From contig NC_066581.1 in assembly GCF_024323335.1 (NCBI RefSeq), forward strand, positions 350,180,409 to 350,244,408: 64,000 bases of DNA, given 5' to 3'. The notes below the pieces were generated by a model. It was not told the DNA's origin and ran no database searches. It was given only the letters and a program-made list of their open reading frames with translations. Positions 33,790-43,008 of this stretch are shown one piece after another. This DNA comes from Lathyrus oleraceus (Eukaryota > Streptophyta > Magnoliopsida > Fabales > Fabaceae). Position numbers and translations under genes: made by a program. Positions within the stretch are counted from its first letter, which is position 1. Each line of letters begins with the position of its first letter.

Positions 33790-34801
33790 GTTGTTTTCTA
33801 AACCCATTGAACATAATGATCCAACACCATCTCCCATTTTTGAATTCCCTGTATTTGAGGCAGAGGAAGATGATGTTGAAGAGATTCCTGATGAGATTAC
33901 CCGTCTACTTGAGCATGAAGAGAAGATCATCCAGCCGCATCTTGAGAATCTGGAAACAGTCAACTTGGGGTCTGAAGATTGTGTGCGAGAGGTAAAGATT
34001 GGGGCACTTCTGAAAGAATCTGTTAAGAAGGGGTTGATTAAGTTGCTACGAGAATATGTTGACGTCTTTGCCTGGTCATATGAAGACATGCCTGGTCTAG
34101 ATACTGATATTGTGCAACATTTCCTACCTCTAAAGCCTGAGTGCATACCTGTAAAGCAGAAGCTCAGAAGAACTCATCCTGATATGGCAGTGAAGATCAA
34201 AGAAGAAGTTCAGAAGAAAATTGATGCGGGGTTCCTGGTGACTTCTACATATCCTCAATGGGTGGCCAATATTGTGCCCGTGCCTAAGAAAGATGGAAAA
34301 GTCCGGATGTGTGTGGACTATAGAGACTTGAATAAAGCTAGTCCAAAAGATGATTTCCCCCTACCACACATTGATATGTTGGTAGATAATACAACTAAAT
34401 TCAAAGTCTTCTCATTTATGGATGGATTCATCACACCTTGGGGAACATTCTGTTATCGAGTGATGCCCTTCAGTTTGAAGAATGCCGGAGCCACGTATCA
34501 ACGAGCTATGACTACCTTGTTTCATGATATGATGCACAAGGAGATTGAGTTATATAAACAAAGAATGAAGAAAGCTTTTGATAAGAAGGTCAAGCCTCGT
34601 GTGTTCCGAGAAGGTAACCTTGTGCTCAAGAAAGTCTTGTCTTTCGCGCCCGATTCCAGGGGCAAGTGGACTCCAAACTATGAGGGTCCGTATGTTGTTA
34701 AGAGAGCCTTTTCAGGCGGTGCTTTGATACTTACAACTATGGATGGGGAGGATTTCACTCGTCCTGTGAATTTAGATGCAGTCAAGAAATACTTCGCCTA
34801 A
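33790..34801 (+). pseudogene. Ogre-3 fused reverse transcriptase-integrase remnant
   Basis: The frame is open throughout, from the acidic linker through the reverse transcriptase N-terminal half (VDYRDLNKASPKDDFPLPH, then MPFSLKNAGATYQRAM), and then passes directly into the integrase C-terminus (KQRMKKAFDKKVKPRVFREG, then EGPYVVKRAF) and ends KKYFA. Two in-frame deletions are visible. About 54 bases are lost after FSFMDGF, where the full-length copies have about 18 more residues. About 2.4 kb is lost near 34550, removing YVDD, both RNases H and the integrase zinc finger and core. No catalytic centre remains. It may be a relic, or a product that a non-autonomous element keeps; I cannot tell which. 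Confidence 0.88.
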
Positions 34802-34825
34802 AAAAAATAAAAACTAAATAGCTCG

Positions 34826-34985
34826 CTAAGTTGAAAACCCGAAAGGGCGGCTTAGGCAAAAATGAGGGTCTCGGTGGATTGAAAACCCGAAAGGGTGATC
34901 CAGGCAAAAGTTAGAGACACAAAAAATATATAATAATGATATATGTATCCCGCTAGATTGAGTACCTCATCCTGGGGCAATCTAG
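34826..34985 (+). other. Three-stem-loop block after integrase, Ogre-3
   Basis: Unit 1 is CTAAG(TT)...(GG)CTTAG at 34826-34855. Unit 2 is TGGATT...GATCCA at 34875-34902. Unit 3 is CTAGATTG...CAATCTAG at 34953-34985 with 8 perfect pairs. Units 1 and 2 contain CCC-GAAA-GGG. Each unit ends in GGCAAAA. The block starts 25 bases after the stop codon. Confidence 0.65.
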
Positions 34986-37980
34986 GCAAAAATTAGGGAT
35001 TTGGCAAGTAACTGCATCCTGACAAGACTTTGTTCTACAACTGTCGTCCGTCAGAGATCCTTGCTCATTGTCAGCCAAAGCTTCAAATACATCGGATTCA
35101 GAATTGGTGGAGAAATGGTCATTATGTTCAATGTAGCCCTTTTCCAATATATATCACCAATTTCAAATTTGTAAAGATCTATGGAGTCTTGCCATTCGCA
35201 GACTACCATTCTATCAAATAAATTTGAGCCTTTTATCCAATTATTGGCACTCTTATCTGTTTCTATTCAACAAATGTTTTGCATGTTTTGATTAAGAAAA
35301 TATCATTGTTTTAAACGATCAAATTTTTTATAATTTGTTTTTAAACAAAGTGAACATTCACAATGACGAAAGGATACTTAGGAGATCCTCAGTGCTCTCC
35401 CAAGGGTGGTACGATCCCCAACAGGGTAAGATTTTTGTCCATATTCTTGGCATGAATGTATCTCCTCCCTCCGGAACCCCTTGTGATTTATCCTACCAAG
35501 TGGATTGCTTGTTGAGAGTCACCTCTCTTCCCTTCAGCAGAGTAGCAATCTTTCCTCCTCAGCAGCTTGGATCTCTTTGGGCAAGAGCGGTATTTGGTGG
35601 TTGATCCCGATAAATCCTTTATCTCCTCGGATAGATTCCCCAGCAGAGTTGTTAGTGTGGTGGACCTTGTCTGTGATAACTCTCGTCCCCAGCTGGAATG
35701 ATTGATGATTCATCCCCTGCAGAGTTCTTTGCTTCCTGGTATCTCTGATCCCCAGCAGATTGGATACTCTCTGGTGAACTTGGCTTTCTCTCTTGAGATG
35801 TAGTACCGGGTGGTTAATTCCTGGACCTGGTTGTGTTAGATATGTCTGTCTGTCAGCATACATCATACATAAACCATGCATATTCATGCATAATTATAAC
35901 ATTCAGGTATTCATGTTGCATTCTTTGCCATATATCGTTGTTTGTTGTCTCCTGCTATTTGGTGATATACTTCCCCAAGCAGACGTGTGTGTCTGATCTC
36001 TCCATATAGAGTCAGCTCCATAAGCAGAAAGCGTCTATCCTTTCTTCCATATTCCCCACGGGTCATATCCTCGTGGATGTTGATTGTTTTTGTTCCTTCC
36101 CAACACATATACTGGGATGGTTTTCCCCATTAAGTTATATCCTCACCAGGACAAGTCTTGATTTGGTGTGCCTATCTGGTTTGATCCTAGATCGGTCTCT
36201 TGAGACTCTTTTCCTGTTTCCCCGTGGTAAATGAATAATCGCTCAATAATTAGTAATTATTATCCCGGCGGAGTCTGTGGTTCTCTACCCTCATACCGGT
36301 AGTTGTAAGTCATATTTCTGTGGTCTACTACCCAGTAACCGGTAGTTGTAAACCCCATTTTGTCCCCGTGCAGAGTTAAACCTTGATTGTTGTTCATCCT
36401 AACCGATGACGGGTACTCTCTTTTGTGGTTCTCTACCCTCATACCGGTAGATGTAATTCCCTCCTTGTTGGTTATCTTTATACAAAATTCGATATTGACA
36501 TTCCTTAATATACCACCCAGTAACCGGTGATATATCTCTTGGATAATTGCTCTAATTACGCAATTTATCCCCAGCGGGTCATCTCTCGTCTATCTTGTTG
36601 TTGTTAGTAACGATTGTTCCTCCGCCTTGATTGGTCATCATTATATACCTAGTTACGGTATCCCGATGCCTTTTCTTTTCGGTCGATGTATCCTTTATTA
36701 ACCCAGTAACCGGTTGTGGATAATCGTCCATGCGAGTATATTATCTACGTTCTGACGGTAATAGATAGTATATCTCATGCACTCTTTGGTCGAAGCCTTT
36801 TGTTCTTCCCCAGTTGAGTAAGATTCGTACCCCCTTTTCGGAGTCGAATATCCATCCCATAATCGAGTTTGCTTTTTGCCCTCTTTTTGGATGATGAGTG
36901 TTTTGGGAATATTCCCCAATTCACGCCTTGATTGGTCATCATTATATACCTAGTTTCGGTATCCCGATGCCTTTTCTTTTCGGTCGATTTATCCTTTATT
37001 AACCCAGTAACCGGTTGTGGATAATTGTCTATGGGAGTATATTATCTACGTTCTGACGGTAATAGATAGTATATCTCATGCACTCTTTGGTCGAAGCTTT
37101 TGTTCTTCCCCAGTCGAGTAAGATTCGTACCCCCTTTACGGAGTCGAATATCCATCCTATCATCGAGTATGCTTTTAGCCCTCTTTTGGATGATGAGTGT
37201 TTTGGGAATATTCCCCAATTCACGCCTTGGTTGGTCACCTATTATATGCCTAGTAACCGGTATCCCTGGTGTTCCCACCTCTCTGCTCCCTATTATGACT
37301 TTTTATCCTCTGTGGAGTCAGATTTTCCTGAGTTGAGATATACCTTTTTAGGTCTTCCTCAGATGATTTGGTTGATTGATATCTCTCACCCTTGTACCGG
37401 TCTTAGATATTCATTCTTCCCGAGCATGTTGTATCTCACCCTCATACCGGCGATCAGATCACATGTCTCGTTGAGCTTATTACCCAGTAACCGGTAATAC
37501 CTCGTCCCGCTGCTTCCCCAGGAGTGTCCTTTTAGGCATCCCCAGCGAAGTCCCTTAGTGGATTGTTTTCATCCGGATTTTTATCCGAAGTATCCGTTGT
37601 GGATAGTTTTTGTTGTATTGGCATATTCCCCAATACATGCACCTTTGAGTCAGCTCGGGTCTTTCCATTGGATATTTTCCCTTTGGAATTCTGTTCCCCA
37701 AGCGTTGAGTCGTGACCTGCTCACGTATTTTATTCCCTCTCCTGTCCCCAGAGTCTCTGTCCCATTGAGTGTATTTCTCATATGGATTGTCAGTTTCTCC
37801 GGATGTCTTTTCTTCTTTGTGGACACATATCCCCACAAAGTTCATACTATTTGCATACATACATCTGCATCATGAGGTCTCTTAGGGACCAAAATTTGTC
37901 TCTTTGTTATTATTTAAGCCCATTCTACCTCGTCGAAATGAAGATTTTAACCTTCACTTCTCCGGCTAGAATGACCTTAA
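34986..37980 (+). other. Ogre-3 3' UTR
   Basis: About 3 kb of non-coding sequence includes a T/C-rich stretch of CCCCAGC-type phrases (35400-36250), diverged units of the 3' UTR array (CCCAGTAACCGGT at about 36330, 36508, 36700, 37003 and 37479) and a 300-bp tandem duplication. These are the plus-strand equivalents of the minus-strand arrays in Ogre-1 and Ogre-2. ORFs here have no protein motifs. Confidence 0.8.
36624..37260. repeat. Tandem duplication of about 300 bp in Ogre-3 3' UTR
   Basis: GCCTTGATTGGTCATC starts at 36624 and 36925, and a partial third unit (GCCTTGGTTGGTCACC) starts at 37224; the spacings are 301 and 299 bp. The two full units are nearly identical, so the duplication is recent. 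Each unit contains CCCAGTAACCGGTTGTGG. Confidence 0.9.
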
Positions 37981-37991
37981 ATAGGGGCATC
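37981..37991 (+). other. Ogre-3 polypurine tract
   Basis: ATAGGGGCATC immediately precedes the 3' LTR. It is the counterpart of the GAATAGGGGCAGC tract of Ogre-2. Confidence 0.7.
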
Positions 37992-39843
37992 TATAAGACT
38001 CCAATTTTGACCCTAAGATCCCTCATGGCATCATAACATTACATTTGCATAGCCTCAAGGATCATGAGCATCTTGGTTCCCTTTGCCTTTGGGTGGGACT
38101 CCTTGTGATTGGTTTGAGATCACCAAGCATGCTTGAATTATACATCATTGTTTCTCTTACTTTTGTTTACTAAAAAAAAAAAATAAAAAAAAAAATAAAA
38201 AAATAAATAAAAATATAAAAAAAAAAAAAATTTGGACTTGGGCCTCTCTCATTTGAGCCCATAGGTCCACAAAAACCAGGTTATAAATTCAGAGTTTTAG
38301 TGAAACAAAAGGAGGCCATTCCTATTACCATGGCAGGAAAAAGAAAGTGAAAGAAGAGCTGACAGAGTTCAGAGCAACCTCCAGAGGCAAACCCTCAGAT
38401 TGCTCTGCAAACCCAACCGTGCAATTCAATTTCATTCGATCTCTCCAATCAGGTTTGCCCTATATCCATCATCTTTATGCCTTCAATTTGGATTTTCTAA
38501 ATATATGAGGTATTATGGGTGAATTTGATACCCTTTAGATGCATGTGTTTGACAGGAGGTTTAGGCCTCATACCCTTGGTTGCTTTTTGTGAGCTTTTTT
38601 GTGAATTTTAATGGCATGATTCATGTGGTTACATTTTGATTTGGGGGCAACTCTTGATTACCCTATCTTGTTTCTCTAACCTGTTTGTTGAGTTTTTTGT
38701 GAGGGCTCACATGACTCTTGCAGATGGCCTGGTGTTCCACTTTATTTGTGGGATACCACCTGGAGGTTTATTCCAATTACCTGTGCTTAATGGCTTGAGA
38801 TATTTGTTTGTGACTGCTTATTCCAAAGGATGGGAGCTACTTGGATCATCAATATGATCTCAAGAGGGGAACTCCTAATGTGGTTTTATTTTCTTTTCCC
38901 TTATCTCTTGTATGTTTAGGAATTTAACCCTTCTTTTTTTTTCTTTTCCCCATTCTAACCCAAGCCAAAACTTTTTGTGCAAACAATAACTTTTGTTTTC
39001 AACATTAGAAACCTGAGCCTTATGCTTTTGATTTTCAAAACTTATTTTTCATAATACTTATTCTGAATTGAACCTTTTAATCCACTTTAACCATATTTTT
39101 GTAAATACTTTTAATTGGTAAATATAACCCATTCAAATACTTTTTGTGGTTTCAATGGCCACCTTCTTAATCAAACCTTTTTTTATAACCATTAGCTAAT
39201 AGGTTTGAGTTATCCTTGAGGTAGATATAATACTCACCTTTATCCTTAGTGATGGACAATGAGTCTTCCATGGTTATTATAGGGTTAACCCCTCACTAGC
39301 ATGTTGAAGCTATCCTCACATGGTGGATTTGTGGTTTTAGGTTGAGTTTTCTCCCTTTGATAACAAAAGACCTTAAGGTTTTTGGACCAATCAATTCACC
39401 AACTTTTTTTTGAATTTTTTTACCCCGAACTACGAGGTTTTGATCCAAATCTTTTTTTAAGATGGTACGTAGGCAATGGGTTCATCCATTCAAACACAAA
39501 ATGTAAATAAATTTGTATATTCTTTTCTCATCCCTTCAATCATGTTTGCACAAATAAATTTTCAAAAAAAACAAAAAAAAACAACAACCTTATAACAAAT
39601 GTGAAAAGGGCTCCCTAGGAGTACCTAGGATGCTGTGGGTGCCTAACACCTTCCCATTGCATAACCAACCCCCTTACCGAGATCTCTGACATTTTTACTA
39701 GTTTTTGATTCGATAAAACTTTTAGGTTTTTGTTCGCTTTCTAACCATTCCTTTGGATAAATAGAAGTGCGGTGGCGACTCGACTTGTATGATTTACCTT
39801 GGATTTAGTCAATATCTCTAATGGTAACGAATACCCCGCTACA
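37992..39843 (+). repeat. Ogre-3 3' LTR (1852 bp)
   Basis: It is the partner of 25727-27588. It starts TATAAGACTCC, so the expected terminal TG is now TA, and it ends CCCCGCTACA. The A-rich microsatellite (38172-38231) is rearranged relative to the 5' LTR. Outside it I count about 33 substitutions and a few 1-2 base indels. Confidence 0.95.
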
Positions 39844-39848
39844 GTTGG
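39844..39848. other. Target-site duplication GTTGG, right copy
   Basis: Partner of 25722-25726. The Ogre-2 gag sequence resumes directly after it (GTACCAAACATAACTC). Confidence 0.95.
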
Positions 39849-40406
39849 GTACCAAACATAACTCGACAACACTCTTCCCAAACAGATCTTTCCCTCTCAG
39901 CGTCTTCAATTCCTTGCGCAGCTCAAGAAATTGGTCTTGCATTTCGTCCATCTTCTCATAAACATCCGGACCCTCAGACGACTTGGAATGATAGATGGTG
40001 TCCTCTACGCGAGGAAAAGTGTGCACAACGGAAGGTGGCACGGACATGACCGGGCTAGATGCCGGCATGGAAGCAAAGGTAGGCGCAAAGCCTTCTGGCA
40101 CAAAGTTGGGCGACATTCCTTACAGAATCCGGCAGGCAGGTTTGGCGCGAAGTGGGCGGTAGCAGCAGGCACGGTAGAGGTAACCACTTCTGAAGTAATA
40201 GTCCTCGCGGGAGGAGATGCAGGCGTTGAAGAAGCTTGGCTTTGAGCAGCATGAACTGACTCCATCATGGCAGTCAGTCGGGCGATGTCGTCCTTTAGCT
40301 CTTTGTTCTCTTGCTCTAGATGCTCCGTAATTCTCAGATGATTGGCTCTGGTATTATACCGGTGAGTCAACTTGGCTAAAGCACAGAAGAAACACCAATC
40401 AGACAC
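39849..40406 (-). pseudogene. Ogre-2 gag, N-terminal portion
   Basis: This is the N-terminal part of gag, cut off from the rest at 25726 by Ogre-3. It has LTHRYNTRAN, a coiled coil (LEQENKELKDDIARLTAMM), a proline/alanine-rich linker with a frameshift near 40120, and KTLRGKDLFGKS up to the insertion point. No ATG precedes the conserved start; the open frame begins with GTG at 40406. An acceptor-like tract (TTCTTCTGTGCTTTAG) ends at 40376, just before the conserved residues. Confidence 0.85.
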
Positions 40407-40636
40407 CTGGCAAAATCCTGCTTATGCAAATGATGCATGAAATGCAATGCTTGATTATTTTTTATTTCCAAGGAACTTACTATGTCATTTGCAAATATAT
40501 AATATTTAAATGGCAATTGCAACAATTTGATAAGACTGAAAAATCTCTTTTTATTTATATAAATTGGAAGGATTACACTGAGTACAATTTTGGAAACCAA
40601 AATAAAAAGATACAAGAGAAAAGGAGACTAGTCATC

Positions 40637-42139
40637 CTAAGGATCCCTAATAGCAATGTCAGAAGATCTGGATGAAGGCGCATAATTCCTTCGAATGCGA
40701 CGGGTCTCGGTCTCAAAAGAAGCCTTCATCTGAGTCTTCTCGAGGACAAGCTGGTCAACAATCTTCTTCCAAGCAACGAAAGGATGAGGCATGCTACAAG
40801 ATGAAACCTCTGGCTCTCTCTATCTCTTTGTTACTCGGTCTTCAAGTAGCTTAATCAGTGCATCTTTGTCCTTAGACTCTAACTGCAACTCTTCATGCTT
40901 CTTGCTCAAAGCATGCAAACGCTCTTTCCACATATCCTTCTCTTGCTTCATCTTGACGAGCGCGTCTTCCAACTCCTCTACATCTTGGTTAGGGAGAGTT
41001 AATGGCTCAACCACAACCATATACATAGGTCTTTCACAAGGATAAGGCATCTTCAACTCCAAAGCTCTCTTCTTCACCCAAAGAGTGTAAGCTTCCAAGG
41101 CTACACAATTGCGCAGACCAAGCTCGAATCTTCCTTTCCTATACACATTATGCCAAGCATGCACAATTTTCTGCTTCAAATGTTGGGGATCTTTACCCTC
41201 TTGATAGAAAAGACCTTCTAACAACATGTTATTAGGTTTGTCTCTCAAGGGGAACCCAAGTTGTCGATGAGCCAAAGAAGGGTTATAGTTAATTCCTCCT
41301 TATGTACCAATGAGAGGCACATTAGAGAATTCACCACAACTATCAATAATCTCCAAACTGTTTAAAGACAGATCATACCAAACTATATCATCATTAGTGA
41401 GAGACATAAGTCTCTAAGACCACCTTAGACATTGTTTGTTCTCCACAAAAGCAGGCATCTGTGGCAAGTGTGAAATAAACCACTTGTACAGAAGAGGAAT
41501 GCAACAGACAATCGCTCCACCACCTTTAGAATTCCTTAAATGCAAAGAGAAATACATATCACCCAACAAAGTAGGCACATGATTTCCAATCAAGAAAAGT
41601 CTAATGGCGTTAACATCAACAAAACCGTCAATGTTAGGGAACAAAGCTAATCCATAGATGAGCAACACAAAGATAGCTTCAAAAGTGTCCACACTACCAG
41701 CTTGAGCAAAAGTAGTAGCTTCCTTGATGAGGAAAACAGATGGCAACCCAAACAACCCTCCTTTCTTCACCCAATGAGCGTCTATCTCAGACTTCTTCAA
41801 GTGAAGAGCTTCAACAATAATACTAGATCGGGGAATCTCCTCCAATCCAATAAAAGGAACTCTACTAGAAACATGTATCCCCAAAAGATGAGAATACTCC
41901 TCCAAGGTAGACACAAGCTGAAAATCTGGGAAAGTGAAACAATGGTAGAGAGGATCATACAACTACACTAGCACACTCAAGAGTCCTTCAAACACATCAG
42001 CAGACAAGATGGACAGAAGCTTCCCATGATGTTGTTTGAAGTCCAAGGGATCTAATACAAAAGATGCTAGCTTCCTTAACTCTTTCAAGTCGGGACATCT
42101 GAAACTGTACTTCTTAGTGTTCCTTCGTCCACAATCCAT
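40637..42139 (-). pseudogene. Ogre-2 ORF1
   Basis: This is homologous to the Ogre-3 ORF1. The start ATG is at 42139 (MDCGRRNTKKYSFR). The conserved blocks CFTFPDFQL, DVNAIRLFL, KGGGAIVCCIPLLYKWF and RQLGFPLRDKPN can be read, then a coiled-coil tail (MKQEKDMWKERLHALSKKHE). Stops interrupt it: CAG to TAG near 41963 before YDPLYHCF, a TAG after CLRWS near 41414, another near 41297, and a stop after EDRVTKR. The C-terminus ends IAIRDP at 40637. Role unknown. It lies between the leader and gag, as in all Ogre elements. Confidence 0.85.
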
Positions 42140-42979
42140 GGTCTAAAAATATTTGCAATTGATACCTTAGTTCCATGAAAATTTCGTGTGATGAATGTTA
42201 TGATGCGCATGAATGCATGAATGCAACAATAACAAATAAGGGATCACACACAAGGCAAACAAAGGTAAAGGGATGAATCAAGTCATTGTCAAGATCAATC
42301 ATCCATTTTGGTGGATTATGGTTTACACCTTATCAACACCCAAGTTCCATTGATATTGACAAGGCTTGATTGGATCAACCAAGAATCAAGGGTTTGTTGC
42401 AAGTCACGAGCATGGATTCTGGGTAAGAACCATCCCAAAGGAGTGAACTAAGGATAAAAACCTGTAGATCATGTTCTAAAAAGTTCCCAGAGTCTTAATT
42501 CCCTATATCAAATATTACAGGTTAAGATGACTGACTCATCGACCCATAATATTCTCAAGAGAAACTCGTCTGAGTGTAGTATCACATAACAACTGTTATC
42601 AAGTCTACACCTGAACAGTTTCCGCACTACGTCCTAAATAGGCCAAGATGGGTTAAGTGTTCTAAGGTCCTCAGCTTCTCAGACCCAATTGGAGATAGTA
42701 ATGCCTAACCACAAATACTTGTGTGACATTTCCAAATCCAAAGGAGTCTCCACTGAGCAGATGGATCTCAAGCCAACTTGTTAAGGACTACTCCATACAA
42801 GTAGAACATGACTATACCATCCTCCTATCTTAATTGCACTCAAGTTCGGGTTAGAACTTATCTCACCACTCAGAGATCACCAAGCACAACAAGCAGATTA
42901 TATCACACATACATGTATACAAACATCACATATATACAAATATATTCACACAAAAAGTAGGCTAAACCCACTGGAGACT
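42140..42979 (-). other. Ogre-2 5' leader
   Basis: Non-coding sequence lies between ORF1 and the primer site. It includes the conserved block around 42286-42430 and the paired arms described separately. A CATGAATGCATG-type repeat lies at about 42205-42222. Confidence 0.75.
42286..42362 (-). other. Candidate structured RNA in Ogre-2 leader
   Basis: On the minus strand TTGTCAATATCAAT (42362-42349) pairs with ATTGATCTTGACAA (42299-42286), 13 of 14 positions. The inner GGT-GTAA-ACC and ATCCA-CCAAAA-TGGAT hairpins are identical to those of Ogre-3. Confidence 0.65.
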
Positions 42980-42999
42980 ACTCCCCAGCAGAATCGCCA
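42980..42999 (-). other. Ogre-2 primer binding site
   Basis: The minus strand reads TGGCGATTCTGCTGGGGAGT, 9 bases inside the 5' LTR end at 43009. It is one internal base different from the Ogre-3 site. Confidence 0.85.
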
Positions 43000-43008
43000 C
43001 TTAATTTC

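Larger units (their letters stand above)
25727..39843 (+). mobile_element. Ogre-3, internally deleted Ogre element inserted in Ogre-2 gag
   Basis: This is a complete-ended plus-strand element of 14,117 bp with 1.85 kb LTRs, far shorter than the 4.3-4.7 kb LTRs of its neighbours, so it is a distinct subfamily. Order: LTR, primer site, leader, ORF1, gag-protease, intron, a fused reverse transcriptase-integrase remnant, 3' UTR and LTR. Its LTRs differ by about 33 substitutions in my hand alignment (about 1.8 percent), so it is the youngest of the nest. Defects: a 1-base frameshift in ORF1, a 10-base deletion in gag, protease DTG changed to DIW, and about 2.4 kb of pol missing. Confidence 0.95.
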
